Shown one piece after another: positions 55,086 to 64,000 of a stretch of DNA of 64,000 nt; position 1 is the stretch's first letter, and the number at the start of each line of letters is the position of its first letter. The stretch is from JAJXZP01 sp963787185 (GTDB taxonomy: Bacteria; Spirochaetota; Spirochaetia; Treponematales; Rectinemataceae): the NCBI GenBank assembly GCA_963787185.1, contig CAWBCC010000020.1, forward strand, positions 62,001 to 126,000, given 5' to 3'. Below the pieces are notes generated by a model. That model made no database searches, was not told where the DNA came from, and worked only from the letters and a program-made list of their open reading frames with translations. The translations under genes and the position numbers were made by a program.

Positions 55086-58000
55086 TCATGGCCTTTCTGC
55101 CGCCCTTAGCCAATCTCCGATCCCATTGACTCCTAAGCTCAGCATGGTATCTTGAAGGATAACCACTCGCCTCAACATGGCACCGTGATCAGACTCTTCC
55201 CGCTCTTCAGCTTCGGAAAATAATCGCGTCAGGACTTGAGTCAGTTGATTATCGTAATCATAAGCATTGGCTTTAACCGCTATCATGAAGTTAAGATAAA
55301 TCTCAGTAGATGCTAATGCCTCTTCAGGAGAACGTTGAGCGATGATATTAAGCCATTTTGTAAATCCAAATAATATATGATATTTAGCATCATTTTCGCC
55401 CTCAAGCACTTCAAAGCAACGGCTTAGTAAACTAATAGGAATATGAATAGCCAATCCGTCATTCCTGAATAAACTCTCCACTTCTTGTGCAACAACCAAA
55501 GCATGAGGTTTGCCGGCATTCAACCCCGCCTCAATGCCCTCAAAACATCGTTCTTGATATTGATTGATGTTTTGGGGGTGTGTCAAAACTTTGGCGGTAC
55601 CTTTCCAAGCCTCTGTAGCGTCCAATGATTTTAGATCCTGTAACAAAGCAACAAAGTCAATGCGTTTACTCAAAGCTGCTAATGCAGAGATGCGTCCCCA
55701 TGTTTCCAGGTCCGCCCCCTTACCTTCTTGCCTCAGGCGTTTTAAAAATGGCTCAACTCGCTCAAAATGTTGGTAATAACTATGGTAAAGACAAGGTTCT
55801 GCGATGCCCCAAAGTCCTTCAGGTTCCTGCATGGCTCGGTCGAACATTGACCAACCTAATTCTTGGAGGTGATATTGCAGATGGGGCAATCGTCGCAGGA
55901 CCAGTGCACGTATCGCAGGATGCTCGTCACAAGCCAATCGACCCAATGTCGGCGATAACAAGTCAGGCCATGGAATGCCCTTTTCTAAAAACCGATTCGC
56001 CAGTATCATCACAGCTTCGGCGACATGGCCACGGACCATGTTGATTCCTGTGGTCAACAGATCACCACCCCTAAGAGAGTCGTCCTCACGTAGCGTAGTG
56101 AATCCGAGAGCCATGAATACCAATCGTTCTGCTGTTTTAGTCTCTTCTATCACGTGGGAGCATGCCTGTAACGCGTTGGACGCACTACGGTTATTGTGCC
56201 AATGCGAGGGATGTCTTTCGAGTGCATCCAATATCTGGCGTGCCAAGTTAATGGCGTCAGGCTCTTCGATAGGTATCCATTCGCCATTGATCTGTAGGTT
56301 GCCATAACGATAAGCTAAATAGGTGGCCACACCATCAATGATGTCGTTACGAAATCGTTCGTCAATCACCCCCCATTGGCTTGATAATAAACACATAAAA
56401 CGCGTGGGAGAACGAGATGCGGCCTCTCTTAACTGCCATCCAACTTCCTCTTTCCCTCCCGTCAAAGAATCGATATCACGGCTACGTGAATGCTCTTCAT
56501 AGTGTTTCAATAAACGCAACACCCCGAGGTCACTGAGACCCAAGAACACGCTAAAAGGAAAGGGTGGTGCAACCCATCCACCGGAAGATATTATCTGTGG
56601 CTGACGAATCATTGCACCTGCCATGTCTTCATAAGCATCCAGCAAGGCTTGCGCATCTGGTGATCGCAAATGGCATGGAACAGCTGAGATTAGCTCTGCT
56701 CTTTTCCTTAATTTTGAATCAACTTCGTGAATCGCAAGAATCCCTACAAGCACAGTGAGTTGTTTTGATTTCTCCAAATAGATAAATGCACTGTTTATCA
56801 ATGTCCCTAATTCATACGAAAGATCGGACGCGAGCATATCCTTGTCGCATAGCATTTCCCCGACCTGATCCAGATTGCTCTCGGGAGAAGCGGTACAGGC
56901 CAGGATAGCGAAATAACGCAGCGCCGCTTCATGACTAAAAGACAAGCGCTTCCGATTATCGATCCACCATGGGGATTGTTCGCGAGCATGCTGGAGAACG
57001 GCAGTTTCTATCGAATCAAGCAAAATATTCATTCCATCATTAGACTGAAAATCATGCCTCTGATGGACATACCGATAGGAGGTATCACTAAGAAAACCGC
57101 TCCAGTAACTTATTAGCGTTTCCCCATATCCCTTGTCCTTAGCTTGGCTCCACCGTTCGACAGATGCCAATGCCATGTCCAGCAAGGCTACCGAATGCCG
57201 CATCCGATCCGCCAAGAAATTTCCTTCTGTTTGCCCAAGCTCATGTGGCTGGCAGTGAAGTTTGTTGTTGAGACCCAAGTCTTCAACATCAGAATCAGTA
57301 ACACTGCCGGCCACATAGTGCCATAATAAGTCATCGCCAGTCACGCCTGCTGTAACACAACGAGCTAGAGTGCCACCAAGAAAACCGTACTCATTTCGTG
57401 GTAGTTTAAGCAAAATCCTCAGCAATGGTTCAAGCAAGGCCAAATTCTCAGCCCTAGTGTCGGAGAGATAAAAACCCAGTTGCTCGGCAATATGGTCCCT
57501 GTCCAGCCAATCGGACGCCAAAGCTTCGCACCATGACTCAAATACGCCTTTCGCGTCTTGATTTTTCCACTGTGAAATACGATATACGTGCGCGGTAAAT
57601 CCTCCGGCATCCTGAACTTCTTTCAATAAGGGAACCAGATATTTCAACCAGAATTGATGCCATTCTATGGCCGATGCATGCTGATATATAACCTGAAATA
57701 TCTCACGATGGTCCTTGCGCAGGTCGAATATCATCGGCCAATCGTCTTCCTGTGGCAACTGTTCCGCAAACGATTCTGCTACCAATCGGCGAATATGAAA
57801 AGCCATATTACTGGAAAATACTGCGCGTAGTTGTTTTCTAAACTCTTTTCGTTCTACTGTCACCAGTTGCGCAACAAAACTACGGATACTTGGCCGAACA
57901 AAAGGTACGGGCGGCAAACGTTGAATGAACTCATTCAACGTCAAACCTTTCCGGATTGCCCCGCTGATGACCAGCACATCTATCAACGTTTGATGGCCGA

Positions 58001-59621
58001 AAGCCAGTTTCCCATCCTGAGTTTCGTGCAGAATCTTCTGGCTTAGCAGCGCTCGACACACTTCTAGTGATGCTGTAAACCGTTGAGGTGGTATAGACAA
58101 TGAGCGTCTAGCTAACATTTCAGCGGCCATGCATTCGATGGCTTCCATGGCTGATTCTCCCAGACCCTGTTCGGCGCGCACAATGGTGTCCAAGTAGCGT
58201 TGCGCCAAAGCTTGGCCGGTCACCACGCTAAAGCCGCCTTCTCGGTCGGCCAACTCAACAAATATGGCCAACTCACGGGGGTTTTGAATCAGCGATCGAG
58301 TAATGGTGTCTATGGTCGCGATGTCAATGCCAAGATTTTCGAGCAAGGGTGCGACCTGTGCCTCCCAGTCCAAAGGGTTGCACTTCAGTTCGCAGTCCCA
58401 TTTCCGAACTGCAAGGCTTCTGTCGTAGTAGCGGTCAAATTCGCGACACGCCGTTACAATTGTTATATTAGGAATCAGCAGCAAACGATCTATCTGCGAG
58501 AGGAAATAGGTGAGTACGGCATGCTCTCGCGCAATGGATAAAACGTCCAGAGAATCCACTACGACCACAACGTATACACTCTCCGCCAAACGCGCGATCT
58601 TTTCAACCCAATCTTCAGGCAAACCTTGCGCCTGTCGCTCCTGTACTGTTGTCATTTCAGCGAACTCTCTTGATTGAATAAATATCGGGACAAGATCATT
58701 GCAGGCTCGTGATTGCGCTTCGAGTTTTTCTTGTAAGTCCAACAATGCACAAGTCTTGCCAGAACCGGCTTGCCCTGTGAGCAATATTGTTCGTTTCTTT
58801 TGTGAAATCGCTACGAGCAAGTCCTCTAGTACTGGATTAACAATACGCAGCTCCGCAATATCTCTGATCCATTGCCTGCCCACGGCCGAAGTACCGGCAA
58901 ACACGGTGCGAACCTCAGCGACATCCATACTAGGGGCCAAAATCACACCCGCTTCGTTCAGTAGGGTTTTGAGATCTTCTTTGGTTAGCCGATGTTGTGT
59001 AGAAGCGGAAGCCCCGGAGATACCTTCTATTCGCGCGCCAAGTTGATCGAGACGAGTCCAAAGTGTCGTAAAAGCAACTTTGGGGTTACACGCGATATAC
59101 AGCAAGCGCTCAAAGAGCAGCTCTTCCATGCGATCGAACTCTGGACTATTTTCAAAGGTGACGCGACGCAAAAAGGCATAGCTTGATATTTTATCCTGTA
59201 GGTGTTGGATAAGAGTTTCATTTGTTGGCCGTTGCCTTGGCGGTAAGCTAGCTAGATAGCTCGCTTCATCCGGTTGTGCTGTGCAAAGCTCGCGCAGTTT
59301 CGCTAAAGGCCCAAAGGGACTTCGGGAATAGAAACGAACTTGTGCATTAGGATCATTTGATAGCAACTCTACTGCCTTACCAATTTCCTCAGAGAGATCC
59401 GCGATAGACCAATTCTTGAAATCTGGTTGATTTTTCTTGCATTGACAGCAGATCAATGTTCCGTCACTTTTCCCGATCACGACGTCGTCGACTGGCCAGT
59501 CTACTGAATCCACTTCAATCCATTGGTAGTCTGACTTGCTTAAAACCGATAATGCCCAATCGAAGGCCACCAAAGTCTGGTAGCCATCTCCTCGATTGGA
59601 ACGAATACCGGCAATGCTCAT
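55086..59621 (-). CDS. Large STAND NTPase with DUF4297/Cap4-like nuclease N-terminus (Avs-like)
   Basis: 1511 residues. Residues 1-150 begin RGDGYQTLVAFDWAL and hold a PD-(D/E)xK-like set, Glu36, Asp46 and Gln60-x-Lys62 (ICCQCKK), as in the Cap4/DUF4297 nucleases. The NTPase follows: Walker A LTGQAGSGKT at 281-290, Walker B VVVVVDSLD at 351-359, and TACREFD. About 1000 residues of helical repeats complete the chain. This is the plan of AVAST-type sensors, in which the repeats bind a phage protein and the nuclease then fires; whether it is a known Avs class I cannot say. Its start lies 7 bases after the second hsdS piece. The base composition is clearly lower in GC than the neighbourhood, so it was transferred in. 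Confidence 0.85.
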   Translation of the reverse strand: MSIAGIRSNRGDGYQTLVAFDWALSVLSKSDYQWIEVDSVDWPVDDVVIGKSDGTLICCQCKKNQPDFKNWSIADLSEEIGKAVELLSNDPNAQVRFYSRSPFGPLAKLRELCTAQPDEASYLASLPPRQRPTNETLIQHLQDKISSYAFLRRVTFENSPEFDRMEELLFERLLYIACNPKVAFTTLWTRLDQLGARIEGISGASASTQHRLTKEDLKTLLNEAGVILAPSMDVAEVRTVFAGTSAVGRQWIRDIAELRIVNPVLEDLLVAISQKKRTILLTGQAGSGKTCALLDLQEKLEAQSRACNDLVPIFIQSREFAEMTTVQERQAQGLPEDWVEKIARLAESVYVVVVVDSLDVLSIAREHAVLTYFLSQIDRLLLIPNITIVTACREFDRYYDRSLAVRKWDCELKCNPLDWEAQVAPLLENLGIDIATIDTITRSLIQNPRELAIFVELADREGGFSVVTGQALAQRYLDTIVRAEQGLGESAMEAIECMAAEMLARRSLSIPPQRFTASLEVCRALLSQKILHETQDGKLAFGHQTLIDVLVISGAIRKGLTLNEFIQRLPPVPFVRPSIRSFVAQLVTVERKEFRKQLRAVFSSNMAFHIRRLVAESFAEQLPQEDDWPMIFDLRKDHREIFQVIYQHASAIEWHQFWLKYLVPLLKEVQDAGGFTAHVYRISQWKNQDAKGVFESWCEALASDWLDRDHIAEQLGFYLSDTRAENLALLEPLLRILLKLPRNEYGFLGGTLARCVTAGVTGDDLLWHYVAGSVTDSDVEDLGLNNKLHCQPHELGQTEGNFLADRMRHSVALLDMALASVERWSQAKDKGYGETLISYWSGFLSDTSYRYVHQRHDFQSNDGMNILLDSIETAVLQHAREQSPWWIDNRKRLSFSHEAALRYFAILACTASPESNLDQVGEMLCDKDMLASDLSYELGTLINSAFIYLEKSKQLTVLVGILAIHEVDSKLRKRAELISAVPCHLRSPDAQALLDAYEDMAGAMIRQPQIISSGGWVAPPFPFSVFLGLSDLGVLRLLKHYEEHSRSRDIDSLTGGKEEVGWQLREAASRSPTRFMCLLSSQWGVIDERFRNDIIDGVATYLAYRYGNLQINGEWIPIEEPDAINLARQILDALERHPSHWHNNRSASNALQACSHVIEETKTAERLVFMALGFTTLREDDSLRGGDLLTTGINMVRGHVAEAVMILANRFLEKGIPWPDLLSPTLGRLACDEHPAIRALVLRRLPHLQYHLQELGWSMFDRAMQEPEGLWGIAEPCLYHSYYQHFERVEPFLKRLRQEGKGADLETWGRISALAALSKRIDFVALLQDLKSLDATEAWKGTAKVLTHPQNINQYQERCFEGIEAGLNAGKPHALVVAQEVESLFRNDGLAIHIPISLLSRCFEVLEGENDAKYHILFGFTKWLNIIAQRSPEEALASTEIYLNFMIAVKANAYDYDNQLTQVLTRLFSEAEEREESDHGAMLRRVVILQDTMLSLGVNGIGDWLRAAERP

Positions 59622-59628
59622 GGTTCCC

Positions 59629-60282
59629 TCAGTGGATGTCGAGATGCCCAGACAACAGTCTCGGCAGTAGCAGGTCTCTTGTCCGGCGAAGATTTTGTAT
59701 TTGTAAGCGTAATTGCTGACTCACCAACAACATTGGTGAAACAAATTTTGTGAACGATGTGATAGTTTTTCGATCGGGAACAATGCAGGGCATTGCCAAT
59801 AAGTTCTCCGGTTTAACGCGCTGATGACTGGTCGAAGTACCAATGGCGAAACTACCGAACTGTCCTATGAACTTATCGGAGCAACACATTGCATAGATGA
59901 AATCGCGAGTCACACCTGGCTCCGGTTTAACAACGAGAAACTCAGTGGATGTGACGGCTCGACGTTGGCCGCTTGGAAAGGGCAACCAGATTCTCGGTAT
60001 GCGCGGATTTAGTTTCGACAGAAGTACAGAAGAATCATCAATGCGATATTTACCGCTGAGGATTGTCTTACCGGGCTCTAGGGCTGGTTGCCTGCCTTCG
60101 TCGAAGGCAGGGATACTGTAATGCTCGAACATTTCGGCAGGGAACTCAAAAGGGATGATACCATCACGCCCAATGATTGCAAGATCGCGAAATCGCCCCT
60201 CCCACCCCTCGGGAATATCTCCGAGCAGTGAGGCGGTTAGCGGTACTTTCTCATGCCCCGGAGATAATCTTCTTGTCGGCAA
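59629..60282 (-). CDS. hsdS: HsdS second piece (C-terminal target-recognition domain)
   Basis: Up to 217 residues with only a TTG start. It reads SPGHEKVPLTASLLGDIPEGWE, a copy of the central conserved region, then a complete second target-recognition domain, ending in NLRRTRDLLLPRLLSGHLDI, the standard HsdS C-terminus. It lies out of frame with the first piece and overlaps it by 32 bases. It might be made by reinitiation or frameshifting, or be silent. A half HsdS can sometimes dimerise to give a working specificity subunit. Confidence 0.75.
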   Translation of the reverse strand: MPTRRLSPGHEKVPLTASLLGDIPEGWEGRFRDLAIIGRDGIIPFEFPAEMFEHYSIPAFDEGRQPALEPGKTILSGKYRIDDSSVLLSKLNPRIPRIWLPFPSGQRRAVTSTEFLVVKPEPGVTRDFIYAMCCSDKFIGQFGSFAIGTSTSHQRVKPENLLAMPCIVPDRKTITSFTKFVSPMLLVSQQLRLQIQNLRRTRDLLLPRLLSGHLDIH

Positions 60283-61171
60283 TGTTCATTCGGCCAACTG
60301 GAGCACGCACGCTAAACAAAATATCTCCGGCTTCAGCGATTCGGCCCTCGGTAGTGCAAAACAGTCGATCGGAGGGGAACCTATCACCAAAATCAGTTAC
60401 GCCTTGATGGAAGGGTTGTCCCTCACCTATCTCGTTGTAGAACTCTGACTTAGGCGATTGCCCCATTGTGAGGTAACAAGCGTCTTTTAACTTCTTCACC
60501 TCCCACCCCTCAGGTATCTCCCCCAGCGGCGAGCTCACCCTCTTGACCTTCTCGTGCCTCGGGAAGCGAAACTGCACGAACCACTCGCGGTAGAGAGCTC
60601 GGGCCATCTCCTCAATAATTCGGATACGTCGCTGATTGTTCGCAATCAGCTCATCGTAGGCAGAGAGGATGCCTGCGATGCGTCGTTGCACCGGAAATAG
60701 TGGAATACTGACTTTCACATCGGCAATGCGCGAAGGCGCTGTATGCCTAATTTTTGCCCCGCTGGCCGAGGCACGAATCTGTTGTCGAACAGACTTTGAA
60801 TTGAAAAGGTAGTAAATGAAATGCTGATCCACCTGCTCATGGTCGTGAATCTGAACGAGGCCAAGTCGCTGGTTGTGCAGGTAAACACCACTTCTAGGAA
60901 TGAGAGCACTGCTACCGAGTAGCCCTTCAGCCTGCTCTGTCATTGCCACGATTAGGTCATCTTCGTGGAGAATGTAGTTTTCAGGAATCGGTCCGTTATA
61001 CCATTTCGCTTTGTCGCCATTCTCTTTGAAGCCACCTTCCTCATAGAAATTGCCAGGAGTCAGGACAATATGAGTCCCCGTGCTGGCGAAGTGCTCGCCG
61101 AGAAAAGCAAAGCCATGTTTGATTTGGAGAAGATCGCCAAGTTTACATTCGCGCCACTCGGACATCTTCAT
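60251..61171 (-). CDS. hsdS: HsdS first piece, with a truncated extra recognition domain
   Basis: 306 residues; the ATG overlaps the hsdM stop by 4 bases. The first target-recognition domain covers residues 1-160. The central conserved region is at 165-224 (QRRIAGILSAYDELIANNQ, then EWFVQFRFPRHEKV and SPLGEIPEGWE). A second, incomplete recognition domain (225-306) stops abruptly after KKIISGA. The following DNA restarts at the central motif in another frame. The layout therefore holds one full and one partial domain, then a spare full domain: a recombination scar typical of specificity switching. Confidence 0.85.
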   Translation of the reverse strand: MKMSEWRECKLGDLLQIKHGFAFLGEHFASTGTHIVLTPGNFYEEGGFKENGDKAKWYNGPIPENYILHEDDLIVAMTEQAEGLLGSSALIPRSGVYLHNQRLGLVQIHDHEQVDQHFIYYLFNSKSVRQQIRASASGAKIRHTAPSRIADVKVSIPLFPVQRRIAGILSAYDELIANNQRRIRIIEEMARALYREWFVQFRFPRHEKVKRVSSPLGEIPEGWEVKKLKDACYLTMGQSPKSEFYNEIGEGQPFHQGVTDFGDRFPSDRLFCTTEGRIAEAGDILFSVRAPVGRMNIADKKIISGA

Positions 61172-62787
61172 GTCTCCAGAATCTCTACCACATTATCGGC
61201 AATAGTCTTCTCAAGTCCCCGCGCCTGCTCATTAAGGCCCTCGAGTTCCTCGTTCAGCGCTTCGAGCTGCTCCTTGAAGTCCTCGTCGCTCACATCGTCG
61301 CCGGCGGCAACGCCCACATAGCGGCCGGGATTGAGTGACCAGCCCTGTGTTTCTATTTCCTTGAGCGTAGCGGCGCGGCAGAGGCCTGGCGCGTCTGCGT
61401 ACTTAGGCTTTTTGCCGAAAACTTCCCGGATCTTCGCTTCAGCCTCGTCGCCGCCGAGGGTGTAGTCGAGGGCCTCGCCTCGGTAAAGGCGGACGAGGTT
61501 GGCGAGGAAGCTGATTTGCGCTTCCGTCCATTCGCGGTGGGCGCGGTCTACTTGGCGGTAGATGTGGCGGGCATCGATGAAGAGTACTGTGTCGGCTCGG
61601 GATGTCGCGGCCTTGCCCTTGTCGAAGAACCAAAGCGTGCAAGGCAGGGTCACGGTATAGAACATGTTCGGACCAACGGCGACTACCACATCGACGGCCC
61701 GGTCCTTGATGAGTTTCTGCCTGATTTCCTGTTCGGAGGAGCGGGCGTCGGAGGCGGAGTTGGCCATGACGAAGCCGGCTCGCCCGGTGGCGTTCAGCGC
61801 GGAGTAGAAGAGCTGGATCCAGAGATAGTTGGCGTTATCCGAGCGCGGTAGCCCGAAGGGGTAGCGCCGGCCTGCGCCGACGGAGTCCTTCAGCCTTTCC
61901 TTGTCCACGGCGTTGACGTTGAAGGGCGGATTGGCAAGGACGAAGTCGAAACGTCCGGTGGCGTCGTGCGGGTCATCGTAGTAGCTGTTGACGTTGCCGC
62001 CGTGGCGGATTTCGCCTTCGAGTCCGTGGACGGCCAGGTTCATCCGGCAGAGGCGACCGGTTTCGTCGGTCTTCTCAATGCCGTAAATAGAGAGCTCGGC
62101 AGCAGGGTTCTTACGGTGCTCCGCCACGAAGCGCGCCGATTGGACGAACATGCCACCCGAACCGCAGGCGGGGTCGAGGATGAGTCCGTGGTAGGGTTCG
62201 ATGACTTCCGAGAGCAGACGAACGATTGAGCTCGGAGTATAGAACTCGCCCCCGCCCTGACCTTCGCTCATAGCGAACTCGCCGAGGAAGTACTCATAAA
62301 TGCGCCCGAAGGCGTCATAGTCGAGCGAGCCGGGGATCTCGGAGACTTTTTTCAAGAGCTCCTTCAGGAGAGTGCTGGTGAATAGGTTGTAGGTCTTGGG
62401 CAAAACCCCGGCCAGTTGGGGATTCTGCTTTTCGATATCCCGCATCGCCGCATTGACCTTCGCGCCGATATCCTTGGATTCGGGGAGTCCCAGCAGGTAG
62501 TCGAAGCGCGCCTCGGGCGAGAGGTAGAGGATACCCTCGGCATGATAGGCATCGGGCTCGTCCACGCGTGAACCGCGCCGAGAAGAGCTACTGGCCTTTT
62601 CCAATTTCTTATGCTGAGCGGAAAATCGCAGCTCGGCGAATCGCAGGAAGATGAGGCCGAGGACGGGGGAAGAGTATTCCTGAGACTTGAGTCCGGAGTT
62701 GGCCCGGAACTGGTCGGCGGCGTCCCAAAGGTTCTTTTCGAGCGTCGAGGTTGCGCTGTCTTTCTCGGAGGGGGCGATCCATTGCAT
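61168..62787 (-). CDS. hsdM: Type I restriction-modification DNA methyltransferase subunit
   Basis: 539 residues from ATG 62787 (GGAG upstream); the frame is open to 62856. N-terminal HsdM_N helical domain (LWDAADQFRANSGLKSQEYSSPVLGLIFLRFAE), then the N6-adenine methylase domain with SAM motif DPACGSGGMF (about 205-214) and catalytic NPPF (about 286-289). It methylates adenine at sites picked by HsdS and protects the host DNA. The gene is first in the operon hsdM-hsdS-STAND on the minus strand; hsdR lies beyond RloAB. Confidence 0.94.
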   Translation of the reverse strand: MQWIAPSEKDSATSTLEKNLWDAADQFRANSGLKSQEYSSPVLGLIFLRFAELRFSAQHKKLEKASSSSRRGSRVDEPDAYHAEGILYLSPEARFDYLLGLPESKDIGAKVNAAMRDIEKQNPQLAGVLPKTYNLFTSTLLKELLKKVSEIPGSLDYDAFGRIYEYFLGEFAMSEGQGGGEFYTPSSIVRLLSEVIEPYHGLILDPACGSGGMFVQSARFVAEHRKNPAAELSIYGIEKTDETGRLCRMNLAVHGLEGEIRHGGNVNSYYDDPHDATGRFDFVLANPPFNVNAVDKERLKDSVGAGRRYPFGLPRSDNANYLWIQLFYSALNATGRAGFVMANSASDARSSEQEIRQKLIKDRAVDVVVAVGPNMFYTVTLPCTLWFFDKGKAATSRADTVLFIDARHIYRQVDRAHREWTEAQISFLANLVRLYRGEALDYTLGGDEAEAKIREVFGKKPKYADAPGLCRAATLKEIETQGWSLNPGRYVGVAAGDDVSDEDFKEQLEALNEELEGLNEQARGLEKTIADNVVEILET

Positions 62788-63102
62788 TTTCCAATGACTC
62801 CACTTCAGCTTCCGGGGCGAGCTATATCGGATTTTCTTGCCCCATAAGGATGTCATCGATGTCTAGAGCAGTCAATGGCAGGAGGCGGTTGTGCCCGCGC
62901 CGAAAGGCTCGCTCGCGGTCGACGGTTGCTCTTTGTTTTTCCTCATGCACGGATAGCAGGGATTCTCTGTCCTCACGCTCCGGCCTCGGCTCTTCCTCCT
63001 TGGACGCGCCGCCCCGCCCCTACCTCGGGGCGGCTCATGGGGAATTACTGGTCCGGGATTGCTTTCTGGACAGTCTCCCGTTTTTCACGCCATAATGGAC
63101 CC

Positions 63103-63933
63103 ATGATTTCGCGTTTCCGAATGCTTTCACGCAGTGCGCTTCTGGCTCTTACGATCATCGCCGTGCCCCACCATGCGGGCGCACAGAGTTCGGACACCGC
63201 CGAGCCTCCGCCGGCCCAGAGCGCGGCGCCTGCCCAGGACTCGACCCCGCCCGCCCGGGCTGTCGAGCCTGCCGCGGTGCCTGCCCCGATGATTCCGGTG
63301 GTCGTGCCGGTCCAGCCTCAGGCCGCCGCGGCGAGGCCCGATGCGCTTCTTCTCTACAGGCAGGGCCGCGATCTCGAATCCGCGGGCAAGACGGCCGAGG
63401 CAGAGGCCAAGTATTCGCAATCGATCGCAGTCTGCAACCAGGAACTGGCACAGAACCCGAAGCGGACCGATTCCCATGTCGTCAAGTGCTGGAGTCTCTT
63501 CCGCCTTTCCAAGTACGGCGAGGTGATCGCGGACGGACAGGCCGCGCTCAAGATCCAGTTCGACGCCCGGATATCCGAGGTGACGGGGGAGTCCTATTTC
63601 TACCTCGACCAGATGGACAGCTCGCTCAAGGCTCTGCAGCGCTACGTGGACGCGGCGGGCGAGGACGGGGACAGATTTTCCACCGCGTATTTCTTCATGG
63701 GCGAGGCGTATCTTCGGCTCAAAGAGTACAACCATGCCGACATGGCCTACAGCATGGCCGTCTACAAGGACCCTGGTCTACCGCGCTGGTGGTATCGGCT
63801 GGGCATGACCTGCGAGTTTCTAGGCGACTGGAAACGCGCCTACACGGCTTACGGAAAGGCGATCGCGCTGAAACCCGATTTTCAGGAAGCCCTAGACGCG
63901 CAGAGCAAGATCAAGGCCAAGGCCGGCATGTGA
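63103..63933 (+). CDS. Secreted TPR protein, treponemal TP0095-like
   Basis: 276 residues from ATG 63103 (ATG 63121 is an alternative). The signal peptide is LSRSALLALTIIAVPHHAGA, followed by a long Ala/Pro-rich linker (about 40 residues). The TPR array starts at LLLYRQGRDLESAGKTAEAEAKY and has three to four units, ending KRAYTAYGKAIALKPDFQEAL. The layout recalls Treponema pallidum TP0095 and its relatives in spirochaetes, a view based on memory. It may bind other envelope proteins. The gene is outside the defence island and marks its right border. Confidence 0.8.
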   Translation: MISRFRMLSRSALLALTIIAVPHHAGAQSSDTAEPPPAQSAAPAQDSTPPARAVEPAAVPAPMIPVVVPVQPQAAAARPDALLLYRQGRDLESAGKTAEAEAKYSQSIAVCNQELAQNPKRTDSHVVKCWSLFRLSKYGEVIADGQAALKIQFDARISEVTGESYFYLDQMDSSLKALQRYVDAAGEDGDRFSTAYFFMGEAYLRLKEYNHADMAYSMAVYKDPGLPRWWYRLGMTCEFLGDWKRAYTAYGKAIALKPDFQEALDAQSKIKAKAGM

Positions 63934-64000
63934 CGAATTGGAGGCTGTCCAGGAAGGCAGCTGGGTTTTATCCCAATTCGAACGCATCGAATGACGTACC
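63934..64000. other. Right edge, no gene seen
   Basis: The last 67 bases after the TPR protein stop carry no recognisable feature. Confidence 0.5.

Overview
The window looks like a chromosomal piece of a GC-rich anaerobic spirochaete (Spirochaetota, Treponema/Spirochaeta side). This is an inference. The supporting signs are a secreted TPR protein at 63.1 kb that resembles treponemal TP0095-type proteins, a beta-barrel outer-membrane protein, a DegP-like protease, a single-chain pyruvate:ferredoxin oxidoreductase (PFOR) and a three-gene proton-translocating transhydrogenase. No rRNA, tRNA, transposase, integrase or CRISPR array was seen.

Layout. 0-2 kb: aldo/keto reductase and short-chain dehydrogenase. 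2-6.9 kb (minus strand): a decayed sugar-ABC cluster with a headless LacI-type regulator, a UroD-family protein, an intact RbsA-like ATPase, and a permease and binding protein joined out of frame by a deletion. 7.2-10.1 kb: small accessory genes (DUF695-like, two unknowns, cupin, DUF1697). 10.3-15.3 kb: B12-binding radical SAM protein, HtrA protease, MscS channel, secreted VOC protein. 15.3-19.5 kb (minus): a first defence remnant, AAA ATPase - PIN nuclease - orphan DarG C-terminal domain, then a broken hsdR that ends in a copied piece of the PFOR gene. 19.5-23.7 kb: structured hairpin region and the PFOR gene. 23.9-36.2 kb: two MarR-controlled DHA2 efflux operons, with a desaturase between them and a CDF metal exporter at the end. 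36.3-44.4 kb: nucleoside phosphorylase, pntAA-pntAB-pntB and a frameshifted DUF3857/transglutaminase/TPR protein. 44.4-46.3 kb: 22-bp tandem repeats, nested palindromes and an outer-membrane protein.

46.3-62.9 kb is a large defence island. It holds a translationally coupled HEPN - KGGVGR ATPase - P-loop ATPase trio, an intact hsdR, a divergent RloA/RloB pair, a 1511-residue STAND NTPase with a nuclease-like N-terminus (visibly lower GC than its surroundings), and hsdS (rearranged) and hsdM. The type I restriction-modification operon therefore acts as a host locus for other anti-phage modules. The best candidates for undescribed systems are the HEPN/KGGVGR/ATPase trio and the AAA/PIN/DarG-CTD operon.

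Several genes carry out-of-frame joints (about 3.05, 15.74, 16.26, 41.36 and 60.25 kb). These may be real decay or assembly errors, so read mapping across them matters before any gene is called dead.
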